A stretch of DNA of 64,000 nt. Origin: Rudanella lutea DSM 19387 (GTDB lineage: Bacteria; Bacteroidota; Bacteroidia; Cytophagales; Spirosomataceae). Every line of letters starts with the position of its first letter. Positions within the stretch are counted from its first letter, which is position 1. A program made the position numbers and the translations under genes. This document shows, piece after piece, positions 1 to 8,033 of the stretch. The stretch lies in NCBI RefSeq assembly GCF_000383955.1, contig NZ_KB913013.1:5041694-5105693 (forward strand), read 5' to 3'. The notes under the pieces are model-generated. The model was given only the letters and a program-made list of their open reading frames with translations. It had not been told where the DNA came from and did not search any database.

Positions 1-492
1 CGCATAGCTTTGACCAGGGCAGGCAAGGAGGCTGGCACCCCGCCCAACACCGATTTGTTACCTTCCTTGAGCTTCAGCTGCTCCCAGTTGGCTTTGACCT
101 GCTCTTCGGTTTCGGCAACGACGGTCTGCCCGTTGGCATCGCCGTAAATGTGCGGGTGGCGCCGAATCAGTTTCTCGCTGATGGCGTGCAGCACATCGGC
201 CATGTCGAAGCGGTCGGGGTCATCGGGGGCTTTTTCGGAGGCAATTCGGGCGTAAAAGAGCAGATGCAGCTGAATGTCGCCCAGTTCTTTTTTGACTTCG
301 CCCAGGTCTCCGTTCAGGATGGCGTCAGAAAGCTCGTAGGTTTCTTCGATGGTGAGATGGCGCAGGCTGTCGATGGTTTGTTTGCGGTCCCAGGGGCACT
401 GTTCGCGCAATTCGTCCATGATGGTCAGCAGGCGGTTGAAAGCCATCAGTTGTTCCTGACGGCGGGGGGGGAGGCTTTGAAAATCGCTCATA
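1..492 (-). CDS. mazG: MazG nucleoside triphosphate pyrophosphohydrolase (partial, 3' end outside window)
   Basis: Hydrolyses NTPs and dNTPs to monophosphates plus pyrophosphate, as a house-cleaning and stress-related enzyme in the cytosol. The 164 visible codons read as a typical MazG N-terminal domain: CPWDRKQT at residues 32-39, then the metal-binding EExxE...ExxD signature (Glu49, Glu50, Glu53, Glu69, Asp72) that coordinates magnesium. The gene starts at the ATG whose complement is at 490-492 and runs off the left edge, so the second MazG repeat and the stop are not seen. The gene downstream on this strand lies outside the window. The family call is secure; completeness is unknown. Confidence 0.93.
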
Positions 493-687
493 ATCGCAAA
501 ACCGGTCAGATCAGCAGGATCCTGAGGTTTGGTAGAAAACGGAAACGTGGGGTACAGGTGGCAGCCGTACCGTTGGGCTTTATCGAATGCTCCTGATAAG
601 CAAAGATAACCCTTCTGAGCGATTTCTGTTATCTCCGTCGGCAATACCTATGCCCAGCTCCAGCCGGTTGTTGCGATCAAAATGGGG

Positions 688-729
688 AAGGGGGATGAGC
701 TGGTTTTCTGCGACCAGTTCATCCCCCTT
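688..729 (-). terminator. Hairpin terminator for the esterase-like gene
   Basis: A 17-base stem (one G-U pair) with an 8-base loop lies directly downstream of the minus-strand stop at 738. It probably ends transcription of the erythromycin-esterase-like gene before mazG. Confidence 0.6.
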
Positions 730-737
730 CAAATAGA

Positions 738-2033
738 TCAGGGTACGAGCGGCTCGGTCATGTCGGAGTTCCGAACCAGAATGGTGTACCCAAAATAATC
801 GGTCATGGGCCGGTTTTCTTCAAAGTTAAACTGCTGCTCTTTCGGCATAAACGGCGAGTACGTAATCCGGCCTGGTCGTTGTCCGGCATCGGTACCGGTC
901 ATTTTGAACAATGTCAGCGTGTTGGGCCGCGAGAGGGCCATCAGTTGCTCAATGCCTTCAGTGCGCATCATAGGGCCATTGTTGTTGAACTGATCCACGC
1001 GGGAGAACGTCTTGCCGGGCGTTTGCCACATCGGGGGCAGGTAAGCCGACGCCAGCATCATCTGGCAATCAACGTACAGGCAGGTGATGCTCGCAATTTT
1101 GTCGTGCATGGGCAGGTTCGACTCACGTACGAGGGCTGCAAACGGTTTACTCCGATTGGCCGTGGGAGCCTGCAACACGTGGTAGAAACCCCAGAACCCG
1201 TACAGTTTTTCATTTTTCAGGTCGGTATTCTCCACAAACGTTTTGAAGTTGGCGAAAATGGTTGGTTCGCGCTTCAGGGTTTTCAGATATACCACGTTGG
1301 ACAGTACGTGTTTCAGTTCACTCAGGCGGTCGGCCGGCAACTGCCGGTATGTATTGGGGTTGGCATTGAGGTCGTTCAGCCAGGCGGTGGCGGCTTCGGC
1401 CCGCAGACTGTCGGGTCGAAGGGTTTGCAGCCGGTTCAGCAGGGTGTCGGCCAGGGGGCGGGCGGTTGGGCTTAACCGGCGACCGGCGAGCAGTTCGATC
1501 AGGTGTTCGGCGACCAGTTTACGTTCCTGAATCCGGTCGATACCCACAAACCGGATACGGCGTTCGGCGGGCAGGGTCTGGTTCAGCGCCCGAATCCGGC
1601 CGATTTTCCGGTAGAAATCCCGGTTGGCCCACTGCTCTTTGTTGTTCACCCAGCTCCGAAACACCTTCATCAGGGTGCTGTCATTACCGGTTTGCAGGTA
1701 TTGATTTATGAAGTAGGCCTTTGAAGGGTCCACCTCAGCGATGTAGTAACGTACGCCTACCCGCTCGTTCAGATGCTTGAGCAAGGCAAAATCCAGCTCC
1801 TGTGGTTTTTGTACCCCGTGCGATTCGCCCAGCAGAAATAGTTGATTCTGATAAAAGGCGTCGTCGAAAATGGCCATTCCGTTTGGCTTGCTCAGGTCTA
1901 TTTCAACGGGTGTAGGTGCCGCTGCGCCTGTTTGCGCCTGCACGGCGGTGCTGGTCAGCCACAGGGTGAGCAGGTGAAAGGTGATGCGGGTGAGCGATGG
2001 AGTCAGGCGAGAAAAAAAGCGAAATGCGTTCAT
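738..2033 (-). CDS. Secreted erythromycin-esterase-like / ChaN-type protein
   Basis: A 431-residue protein with an N-terminal signal peptide (hydrophobic stretch about residues 15-33, ending AVQAQ), so it is probably exported to the periplasm. The segment LFLLGESHGVQKP near residue 65, followed by EV about 30 residues later and VGIDR near residue 164, matches the GE(S/A)H and Glu/Asp pattern of the erythromycin esterase and ChaN superfamilies, which use His and Glu residues for hydrolysis. No antibiotic-resistance role is implied: distant members of this fold are common in Bacteroidota and mostly uncharacterised. It stands alone, ends in a hairpin, and has no obvious operon partner. Confidence 0.6.
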   Translation of the reverse strand: MNAFRFFSRLTPSLTRITFHLLTLWLTSTAVQAQTGAAAPTPVEIDLSKPNGMAIFDDAFYQNQLFLLGESHGVQKPQELDFALLKHLNERVGVRYYIAEVDPSKAYFINQYLQTGNDSTLMKVFRSWVNNKEQWANRDFYRKIGRIRALNQTLPAERRIRFVGIDRIQERKLVAEHLIELLAGRRLSPTARPLADTLLNRLQTLRPDSLRAEAATAWLNDLNANPNTYRQLPADRLSELKHVLSNVVYLKTLKREPTIFANFKTFVENTDLKNEKLYGFWGFYHVLQAPTANRSKPFAALVRESNLPMHDKIASITCLYVDCQMMLASAYLPPMWQTPGKTFSRVDQFNNNGPMMRTEGIEQLMALSRPNTLTLFKMTGTDAGQRPGRITYSPFMPKEQQFNFEENRPMTDYFGYTILVRNSDMTEPLVP

Positions 2034-2195
2034 GGCGATGGTTTGTTTTGCCGGTTGGTTGTCGGTTTGACTGAGGCAAAACTGGCCGATCGGAATGGCT
2101 CCCGCAAGCGGTCGGGATGTGAGGCCCGATTGAGGGATAAAATGGCTTTCTGGGGATGTATTGGCCTTTTCTGGGATGAATGGGAAGGGATTTTG

Positions 2196-3086
2196 TTACG
2201 CGTTGGCCTGCTCCATCTGGGCTTCGAAAGCTTCTACATACCCCCGCGCTACGGGGATTTCCTGCGGCAGTCGGTGCAACGTAAGCTGGTAGCCGCGCGC
2301 ATTGCCCGACGTATGCCGGACGGCCCCTAAATTGACCAGAAAAGCGCGATGGCACCGAAAAAATTGCGGATAAGCTGCCAGCCTGTTTTCGGCTTCCTTA
2401 AGCGTGAGCCGGAGCGTTGTTTTCTGCACGTCGGGGCCGTTGAGCCAGTAAATGTCGAGGTAGTTACCTACCGACTCGATGGCGAGCAGCTGCGCGGGTT
2501 GTACCGTGAGCCGGTCTTTCCCCGAAGTCGGGATAAAGGTGATAGCGGGTTCGGGCGGGCTTGGTACGGGGATGGGGGTTTCGGTCGGGGTCTGCCGTTC
2601 GGGGAGGGCTTCGTTGAGCAGCAACGCCCGGCGCAGATTACGCTTGAGCTGACGCTGTTGGGCCAGTACCACCGACATCGTAATCGGGAAAAAGCCGATG
2701 AGCGTAACCATCAGCAACATATTCAGAAACGGCGGGGTGGCGTTGCCGCTTAGGGTCAGAATCAGGTGGTTGCTGAGGCTGATGCAGAACAGCGTAAAAA
2801 TGGTGTGCAGAATATGATGCCCCACCGTCCAACGGTCCTCATCGTATAGTCGGGGCAGTAACCGGGGAACTACGTAATTGGCCAGCAGTGTAGCTACCGA
2901 CACGCCCAAAGCCAAAACTCCCAATAAAGGCACCCGCGACTCGTCGCTCGTGAAACGGCCCGGGATAAAGAAATAGATAAACAGAAAAACGTACACACCG
3001 CCTTGTACCGACGATAGCAGCTGATTGCGAAAACTGAAGTCTTCGGCCAGGGGCCGGGTCAGAAAACGCGTGATCCAAGTTACCAT
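2196..3086 (-). CDS. Membrane-anchored LytTR-family transcriptional regulator
   Basis: 296 residues. The N-terminal half holds four hydrophobic segments (about residues 25-43, 53-72, 88-106 and 118-140), followed by a linker. The C-terminal ~100 residues form a LytTR DNA-binding domain (IESVGNYLDIYW, LKEAENRL, FFRCHRAFLVNL, GYQLTLHRL, IPVARGYVEAF). LytTR domains bind DNA through beta-strands. Here the domain is tethered to the membrane instead of being joined to a receiver, an arrangement common in Bacteroidota. There is no partner kinase next to it. The start codon lies in the arm of an inverted repeat and only four bases after a TAnnTTTG box (see the regulatory features), so the gene may be self-regulated and its mRNA may be leaderless. 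Confidence 0.85.
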   Translation of the reverse strand: MVTWITRFLTRPLAEDFSFRNQLLSSVQGGVYVFLFIYFFIPGRFTSDESRVPLLGVLALGVSVATLLANYVVPRLLPRLYDEDRWTVGHHILHTIFTLFCISLSNHLILTLSGNATPPFLNMLLMVTLIGFFPITMSVVLAQQRQLKRNLRRALLLNEALPERQTPTETPIPVPSPPEPAITFIPTSGKDRLTVQPAQLLAIESVGNYLDIYWLNGPDVQKTTLRLTLKEAENRLAAYPQFFRCHRAFLVNLGAVRHTSGNARGYQLTLHRLPQEIPVARGYVEAFEAQMEQANA

Positions 3087-3119
3087 GCCACAAAGCTACA
3101 GGTTTTATGGCATGGTAAC
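3079..3119 (-). promoter_or_regulatory. Perfect 12-bp inverted repeat bracketing the LytTR promoter and start
   Basis: GTTACCATGCCA (3079-3090) and its exact complement (3108-3119) are separated by 17 bases. The spacer contains, on the minus strand, the box TAGCTTTG (3091-3098), which fits the Bacteroidota -7 consensus TAnnTTTG. The left arm contains the LytTR gene's ATG (3084-3086). This could be an operator for a dimeric regulator, or an mRNA hairpin closing the start codon if transcription begins further upstream. The sequence shows the symmetry; the function is inferred. Confidence 0.55.
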
Positions 3120-3148
3120 CGGGTTGTTGGTACGCCCGAGTGCCTGGT

Positions 3149-3478
3149 TTATTCTTCTTTTTCGACGGTAGCGTCGGGGGCGTTTTTCTTCACCGACTCA
3201 ATACCGTTGTCGCGGGCGGCAACGCTTTCGTAGTTTTCGCTTGTGCCAATCACCTGTCCGTTACCGGCTTTGAGGTTGAACCGGAACTTGCCGTTGGTGG
3301 TCACTACGCGCTCAAACCGATCGTCGTCGGGAGCGTTTTTCTTCACCGACTCAATGCCGTTCATGCAGCCGGTCTCGGTAGTGTAGCCTTCGCTGGTTAG
3401 AATAATCTGGCCATTGCCAGCTTTAAGGTTGAACTGATATTCGCCGTTTTTGCGAATGGATACGACAAACTTGCCCAT
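3149..3478 (-). CDS. YegP family protein (two DUF1508 repeats)
   Basis: 109 residues made of two ~50-residue tandem repeats: FVVSIRKNGEYQFNLKAGNG...ILTSEGY and, from about residue 56, FERVVTTNGKFRFNLKAGNGQ...GTSENY, each followed by GIESVKKNAPDD/A. This is the YegP/DUF1508 duplication, a small soluble beta-rich protein of unknown biochemical role often seen in stress regulons. It is preceded by its own short intergenic space, and the LytTR gene follows on the same strand 62 bases later. Confidence 0.9.
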   Translation of the reverse strand: MGKFVVSIRKNGEYQFNLKAGNGQIILTSEGYTTETGCMNGIESVKKNAPDDDRFERVVTTNGKFRFNLKAGNGQVIGTSENYESVAARDNGIESVKKNAPDATVEKEE

Positions 3479-3568
3479 GTTGATAAGGATTTACGAAGTA
3501 AACTGCACTTGGCGCTAAAGCTACCGATTTGGGCGTGCCTTGTCAATACCCAGTTGCTGTACGGGTGG

Positions 3569-4156
3569 TCAGAGGGCGCGCGTCCAGAACACCATCGGCT
3601 TGGGGGTCGATTGTTGTTCGCCCAGATCGGGCCAGTAAAACGCCGTGGTCAGCTCAGGTGCTTTGCGGTACCCCAATGATCCCCAGAATACATCGAGTGG
3701 CCGGTAAGTGGCCGGTCGTAGTGGGTGGTCGGTGGGGCGTTGCACCGCACAGAAGCAGGTAAGCCGGTACGTGCCAAACCGGCGGGCGTGGGCTTCGCGT
3801 TCTTCAAAAAAACGCTTTCCCCAGCCGCTACCCCGGTAGGCAGGGAGCAACAGGCTTTCACCGAAGTAAAATACCGACGTCAGATCGTAGCCTGCAGCCC
3901 GAAAAGGGGCCTGAACCTCGTCGGTTTCGTCGGTGAGGGGCAGGCAGGTGGTAGCGCCTACCAGCCGTACACCATCGTACACCAGCAACCCCATCGACCG
4001 CTCGGAGCGAACATAGGTGTTGAGGTACGTTTTTTCGTAGTCCATCGACCCTTCGTACAGGTACGGGAAATCCCGGAATACCGTGATCCGAAGGGCGGCC
4101 AGGTCGTCGAGTACCGAGCGGAACTCACCGCCGGTAACTCGTTTGGGGGTAAGCAA
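3569..4156 (-). CDS. GNAT-family N-acetyltransferase
   Basis: A soluble acetyltransferase of the GNAT fold. It carries LAALRITVFRDFPYLYEGSMDYE near the N-terminus and the acetyl-CoA loop region LLPAYRGSGWGKRFFEEREAHAR (Gly-rich R-x-x-G-x-G/A type). The substrate is unknown. No ATG fits. The open frame extends up to a TTG at 4189, which would overlap the upstream SnoaL-like gene by 28 bases. I prefer the TTG at 4154-4156, six bases after that gene's stop, because the protein then begins just before the conserved region. Either way it is translationally coupled to its neighbour and probably forms a two-gene unit. Confidence 0.75.
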   Translation of the reverse strand: MLTPKRVTGGEFRSVLDDLAALRITVFRDFPYLYEGSMDYEKTYLNTYVRSERSMGLLVYDGVRLVGATTCLPLTDETDEVQAPFRAAGYDLTSVFYFGESLLLPAYRGSGWGKRFFEEREAHARRFGTYRLTCFCAVQRPTDHPLRPATYRPLDVFWGSLGYRKAPELTTAFYWPDLGEQQSTPKPMVFWTRAL

Positions 4157-4161
4157 CTGGC

Positions 4162-4581
4162 TTACCGACCCAGCACCAGCGACTCCCAAAGTGGCAGGTT
4201 ATAATACGTGGTGATGCGGGTAATAAGGCCGTTCTGCACGTCGATAAACGAGCCGGCGGGCAGCACATAGCGTTGGCCCTGCGCGGGGGGCAGGTCGCCA
4301 TCGGTGGCTTTGTACGTGCCGTTCACGACAAATTCGCAGGCCACCCGACCGGACGCAGCCCCTTCAGCATTTGCTGGTGTCAGAATCACCATATCGGTCA
4401 GCTGCTCATCGTAGCAGGTGTCCATATGGTTCAGAAACTCGGTAAACAAGGCTTTGCCGTGGCGGGGTGTGCCTTGATTGGGGTCGTGCCGAACCTCGTC
4501 GTGCAGCAGGGCGAGCATTGCCGACCAGTCTTTGCGATTGAAGGCTTCGTAGTACGTTGAGACGGTTTCGTAAGCAGTCAT
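4162..4581 (-). CDS. SnoaL-like / NTF2-fold polyketide-cyclase-type protein
   Basis: 139 residues with the hallmarks of the SnoaL/ketosteroid-isomerase fold: TVSTYYEAFNRKDWSAMLALLHDEVRHDPN at the N-terminus, GKALFTEFLNHMDTCYDEQ in the middle, and GSFIDVQNGLITRITTYYNL at the C-terminus. Members bind small hydrophobic ligands in a cone-shaped cavity; many are not enzymes. The start ATG is unambiguous (complement of 4579-4581). It is followed almost immediately by the GNAT gene on the same strand. Confidence 0.85.
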   Translation of the reverse strand: MTAYETVSTYYEAFNRKDWSAMLALLHDEVRHDPNQGTPRHGKALFTEFLNHMDTCYDEQLTDMVILTPANAEGAASGRVACEFVVNGTYKATDGDLPPAQGQRYVLPAGSFIDVQNGLITRITTYYNLPLWESLVLGR

Positions 4582-4722
4582 ACGGGTAGTTGTTGAACGG
4601 CTGCAAATATATACACCTTAGCCAAGAGGACCGCTTTTGTGGGGGTGAATATGGCTTAAATAGTACACAAAGTAGGCTGTTGTGTACCCACGGTGTACAG
4701 GCACCAGACCGAGTAGGAGCCG

Positions 4723-5496
4723 TTATAGCCCCCGGCAGGCATCGGTCATGGCGAGCTTTGGGGCCGGTACGGGACTGTTGAGGGTTGGTTTGTAAACCAA
4801 TGACTGCTGAGTAGTGCCTTCTGAGTCGGTCCATGTTTCGTCGATGCGCCGAATCAGAAACGTTTTTTTGTCGATGTAAAGCGTTGCGTCCTTGCCTTTA
4901 GCGCGGGTGGTTGTCAGTCGGTAGCAATCGGTCCCGTCCTGCCGGGCATCGGGCAGGCGTTTCCAGTCGAGAGCGGTTTGCATATCCCAACCGGCATCGA
5001 TAGGCTGAAGCAACAACAACCCCGGAATTTTGCGGGAGGCCGTCAGCGATATTCCCGTTGCACTGGCCAAAGCATCCGACAAGGTCGATTCAGCAATTCC
5101 TTCGGGCTTAGGCAGCACACTATGCCATCGGAGTGTCTTGGTTTGTTGGTGGGCTATCGTTAAGCATTCCGAGCGACCTACGGTTGATTTCTGATAGTGA
5201 AACCGAAACTGATCCGTAGCCCTGACGTAGGCGGTCTGAAACTGGATCGTGGTCGTGTAATAAGCGTCGTCAATGGGCAGATACTTATCGATAAAGGTTT
5301 GGAGCAGGGTCCGCTCCCGTTTGGCGTTGCGGTTACGGGTATGTTTGGAGGTCACCGTACCGACATCCTGATAGGTTTGGGCCGTTCGGTACGTGCTGTA
5401 AACCCGGTTCAGAATGGCCGTTTCGGCCGGTTGTGCCCAGGCGAGGGTGCTCAGTAAGAGACTGAGTGACAAGGTATTCAGGAGGTGTCGTGTCAT
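4723..5496 (-). CDS. Exported protein, LolA/DUF2092-like
   Basis: About 257 residues beginning MTRHLLNTLSLSLLLS, a clear signal peptide ending near AWAQ; an in-frame ATG seven codons earlier (5517) is possible. The mature part has alternating beta-strand patterns (DQFRFHYQKST, TDCYRLTTTRAKGKDATLYIDKKTFLIRRIDET) seen in periplasmic LolA-like lipoprotein-carrier and DUF2092 proteins, where the phrase 'yIDkkTfLirr' is typical. Its cargo is unknown. It stands alone, with ~480 bases of gene-free sequence upstream. Confidence 0.55.
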   Translation of the reverse strand: MTRHLLNTLSLSLLLSTLAWAQPAETAILNRVYSTYRTAQTYQDVGTVTSKHTRNRNAKRERTLLQTFIDKYLPIDDAYYTTTIQFQTAYVRATDQFRFHYQKSTVGRSECLTIAHQQTKTLRWHSVLPKPEGIAESTLSDALASATGISLTASRKIPGLLLLQPIDAGWDMQTALDWKRLPDARQDGTDCYRLTTTRAKGKDATLYIDKKTFLIRRIDETWTDSEGTTQQSLVYKPTLNSPVPAPKLAMTDACRGL

Positions 5497-5652
5497 TGGT
5501 AACGGTGCGGTGCGCATACATTCAGGTGGGGTGGCACCGGCCGCAATTAGCTAAAATTAGCGCGAATTATAGTTGAGGAGCTTTGTAACTATTTATCAAA
5601 AAAGCATTTGTTAGGTGATTAGCTCGTTTCCAGGTCGTACAACAGGTAAGAG

Positions 5653-5673
5653 AATGTACAATGAATAGTGGTG
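5653..5673. repeat. Short heptamer array (3 units)
   Basis: Three consecutive 7-base words in register, AATGTAC, AATGAAT and AGTGGTG. The last two words (AATGAAT AGTGGyG) recur in the long heptamer array at 27810-27823. Confidence 0.5.
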
Positions 5674-5736
5674 TTTGTGTGACAATTGTATTTGGAGACT
5701 CGGCATCGGGTGTAGCTCCGGCTAAAGGAATTAGCA

Positions 5737-5830
5737 CGCGAATGACACGGATTAAGATGATTTTCGCGGATTGGTCAAGGGAGTCGGCGTACATATGCCC
5801 GATCCGTGTTATCCGCTTTCCATTCGTATC
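5737..5830. repeat. Inverted pair of ~9-base words
   Basis: The plus strand reads GAATGACACGGATT and GCGGATT on the left and ATCCGTGTTATCCGC then CATTCGTATCC on the right. The two sides are imperfect reverse complements, and each side is built from the word ATCCGyG with a 9-10 base period. Confidence 0.5.
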
Positions 5831-5998
5831 CATTGGCTAAGTCAATCGCTCAATGGTACATTTTGTCCAGTACTGATCGATGTGTATTTGATGTTGACTC
5901 AATACCACGAATAGAAGACCTTTCCGTAAAAAAGGAACAGTGATGTATCGATGTATGCATTTTTTACCGTTGCTTTGTTTGCCAAAGTACTTCGCAAT

Positions 5999-6694
5999 AT
6001 GCAAACATCTTTTCTTCACTTATCGTCGGCCTCGGCTCCGCTCCGCCCCGACGAAACTTCGGGCCGGGGTGTCCGTGCCTTAGCTTGGCTCACGGCGGTT
6101 GGTTTTGTACTGGTTACGGCCCGTGGGCTGCTGACGGCCAACTGGTGGTTTTTTGTGATGCTGAGCTGGAACGTGTTTCTGGCGTGGTTTCCGCTGGGGG
6201 TTCAGCTCGTGCTTCGCGACCTGATCGGGCACCGGCTGATTGGCCGGGTAGGGGTGTGGCTGGGGCTCGGCTTGTGGCTGTTGTTCATGCCCAACGCACC
6301 CTACATCATCACTGATCTGTTTCACATTCAGCATATTCAGGCTCCGTTGCTTTGGTTCGATACCATGAGCCTGTTTTTGTTTGCCATGACGGGTCTGCTG
6401 GCGGGGCTGTATTCGAGTTATCTGGCGCACCGGCTGCTCGATCAGCTGGTGGGTTGGCCTATGGCGTGGGTGCTGATGGCCCTTTGTCAAGGCCTGGCTG
6501 GTTTTGGTATTTACCTCGGTCGGTGGGGACGCTGGAACAGTTGGAACATCATGAGCAAGCCGTGGCTGTTGGGGCAGGCCGTGTGGCAATCGGCACACGA
6601 TACGCTGGCCGTAAAACTGACGCTCGTGTACGGGTTTGTCTTGTTGGGACTATACGTGGCATTCTGGCTGTACGTGCGTACGGAGAAGAAGTAA
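5999..6694 (+). CDS. DUF1361 multi-pass membrane protein
   Basis: 231 residues from the preferred ATG at 5999 (an upstream in-frame ATG at 5951 would add 16 poor residues). About six hydrophobic segments span the inner membrane: LAWLTAVGFVLVTA, FVMLSWNVFLAWFPLGVQL, WLGLGLWLLFMPNAPYIITD, TMSLFLFAMTGLLAGLYSSYL, MAWVLMALCQGLAGFGIYLGR, and a C-terminal one. The sequence MPNAPYIITDLFH and the GxYLGRxxRWNSWN motif are the DUF1361 signatures. Function is unknown. The dgkA-like gene follows ~95 bases later, with its own promoter-like box between them. Confidence 0.88.
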   Translation: MQTSFLHLSSASAPLRPDETSGRGVRALAWLTAVGFVLVTARGLLTANWWFFVMLSWNVFLAWFPLGVQLVLRDLIGHRLIGRVGVWLGLGLWLLFMPNAPYIITDLFHIQHIQAPLLWFDTMSLFLFAMTGLLAGLYSSYLAHRLLDQLVGWPMAWVLMALCQGLAGFGIYLGRWGRWNSWNIMSKPWLLGQAVWQSAHDTLAVKLTLVYGFVLLGLYVAFWLYVRTEKK

Positions 6695-6728
6695 GAAATG
6701 GGGCGGGGGATTCGGGTAGCGCCTTTTG

Positions 6729-6736
6729 TATCTTTG
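6729..6736 (+). promoter_or_regulatory. Bacteroidota-type -7 box for the diacylglycerol kinase gene
   Basis: TATCTTTG matches TAnnTTTG and lies 53 bases before the ATG at 6790. No clear TTTG at -33 is seen. Confidence 0.4.
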
Positions 6737-6789
6737 TGGCCGAAGCGGTTTGCGATACCCGTCCCACATGGCTTTTGCCAACACCTCGA

Positions 6790-7161
6790 ATGATTGACAT
6801 ACAAAAAGTACTCCGCAGTTTCCGGTTTGCCGGGCAGGGGATTCTGGATTTGTTTCGGTACGAGAACAATGCCAAAGTCCACTTATTGGTGGCTATTGCC
6901 GTAATTGCGCTTGGTTTCTGGTTGCAGTTTACCCTGACCGAGTGGGCTATTGTGCTGACCCAAATCGGGTTGGTATGGGCGGCCGAAGCGGTCAACACAG
7001 CTATTGAGCGGCTCTGCGATGTGGTATCGCCGGGGCATCATCCAACCATCGGAAAAGTAAAGGATATGGCCGCTGGTGCCGTGCTTATTCTGGCTACGAT
7101 GGCCGTAGTGGTGGGCCTGCTGATTATTGGTAACAAATTGCTGATACGTTTCGACGTTTAG
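6790..7161 (+). CDS. dgkA: Diacylglycerol kinase family (DgkA-type) integral membrane enzyme
   Basis: 123 residues. Phosphorylates diacylglycerol or undecaprenol in the inner membrane, recycling lipids from envelope synthesis. It begins MIDIQKVLRSFRFAGQG and shows the family core: FRYENNAKVHLLVAI, three membrane helices, and the catalytic motif AAEAVNTAIERLCD near residues 64-77 (E-A-x-N-T-A-I-E), followed by KVKDMAAGAVL. The longer open frame from 6352 is a read-through into DUF1361 in another phase and is not real. In Gram-positive relatives this short form is undecaprenol kinase, so the lipid substrate here is open. A word-repeat hairpin follows the stop. Confidence 0.92.
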   Translation: MIDIQKVLRSFRFAGQGILDLFRYENNAKVHLLVAIAVIALGFWLQFTLTEWAIVLTQIGLVWAAEAVNTAIERLCDVVSPGHHPTIGKVKDMAAGAVLILATMAVVVGLLIIGNKLLIRFDV

Positions 7162-7186
7162 CGATATAAGTAGTGGAGCAGAATTA

Positions 7187-7277
7187 AATGTATAATGAAC
7201 AGTGTGAAATGTATAACGAAAGGCCTGTTTGTCAACAGGTAACCCAATTATTCATTAGTCATTCTACATTCTACATT
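7187..7277. repeat. Heptamer-phased inverted repeat downstream of dgkA
   Basis: The left arm has five 7-base words in register from 7187 (AATGTAT, AATGAAC, AGTGTGA, AATGTAT, AACGAAA). The right arm has four from 7250 (ATTCATT, AGTCATT, CTACATT, CTACATT). The arms are imperfect complements; 7185-7197 pairs with 7267-7279 at 12 of 13 positions. Between them sits a perfect 6-bp hairpin, CCTGTT-TGTC-AACAGG (7224-7239). Confidence 0.7.
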
Positions 7278-7379
7278 TACTTAGGTACCAGGCAGGCTTA
7301 GTCAGCCAGAAATGATAAACCAGAGTCCGGTACACCGGGCATCAGGAAACCTAAACCGTGTAAGTAACTATAACGATTT

Positions 7380-8033
7380 ATGAACGAGCATCTGCAAACC
7401 CTGACCGAGATCCGGAGCCTGATGGAGCGGTCGTCCAAGTTTTTGTCGCTCAGTGGCTTGTCGGGCGTATCGGCTGGTATCGTGGCGCTCATTGGGGCCG
7501 GGGTAGTCTATCTGCGTGTCCGTACCGATTGGCTGAGTGCGTTGCCGTATGATAAACTGGCCAATTACGGGCTGGCGCAATACGAGCAGGTGCATTTGTT
7601 TCTGGTGCAAACGGCCGTGTTGGTGTTGCTGGCCGCGCTGGGGCTGGGTATTCTGTTTACGGTGCGCAAAGCCCGGCAGCAGGGGCAGCCGGTCTGGAAT
7701 CTGGCGTCGCGCCGATTGATTTGGGCCATGGCCGTGCCTTTATTGGCTGGTGGCGGGGTGTGTCTGGCTCTGTTGCAGTACCGGTTGTTGTTCCTCACAC
7801 TGCCCGTTACGCTTATTTTTTACGGTCTTGCCCTGCTCAACGGTAGTAAATACACCGTACGGGATGTTGAATATCTCGCTTATTGCGAAATTGCGCTCGG
7901 ATTGCTGGCTCTATTTATCACGGGCTGGAGTCTGTTGTTCTGGACGGTTGGCTTTGGGGTGCTCCACATCTTGTACGGAATGGCGATGTATTGGAAATAC
8001 GATCGGAACCCCACCCACCAACCTGCTGCATGA
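7380..8033 (+). CDS. Multi-pass membrane protein paired with a winged-helix regulator
   Basis: 217 residues with about six hydrophobic segments (LSGLSGVSAGIVALIGAGVVYL, LFLVQTAVLVLLAALGLGILF, RLIWAMAVPLLAGGGVCLALL, LLFLTLPVTLIFYGLALL, YCEIALGLLALFITGWSLLFW, and a short C-terminal one). No domain is recognised. The stop overlaps the next gene's ATG (ATGA at 8030-8033), so the two are translationally coupled; this membrane protein/regulator pairing recurs in Bacteroidota. The protein may sense or respond to envelope state, but that is inference from the pairing alone. Confidence 0.7.
   Translation: MNEHLQTLTEIRSLMERSSKFLSLSGLSGVSAGIVALIGAGVVYLRVRTDWLSALPYDKLANYGLAQYEQVHLFLVQTAVLVLLAALGLGILFTVRKARQQGQPVWNLASRRLIWAMAVPLLAGGGVCLALLQYRLLFLTLPVTLIFYGLALLNGSKYTVRDVEYLAYCEIALGLLALFITGWSLLFWTVGFGVLHILYGMAMYWKYDRNPTHQPAA

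Larger units (their letters stand above)
5497..5998. other. Gene-free stretch with two word-repeat elements
   Basis: No convincing gene. It holds a short run of 7-base words at 5653-5673 (AATGTAC, AATGAAT, AGTGGTG). At 5737-5830 there is an imperfect inverted pair built from ~9-base words (ATCCGTGTT, ATCCGC on one side; the complement ACACGGAT, GCGGAT on the other). The remainder is AT-rich sequence that may carry promoters for the flanking divergent genes. Confidence 0.5.

Noticed and set aside
4154-4189. Start of the GNAT gene at the TTG 4189
   Set aside because: It would overlap the SnoaL-like gene by 28 bases and add 11 residues before the conserved region; the TTG at 4156 fits better, though this is not certain.
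6352-6789. N-terminal extension of the diacylglycerol kinase gene
   Set aside because: It reads an alternate frame of DUF1361; the kinase begins at the ATG 6790 with a promoter box before it.
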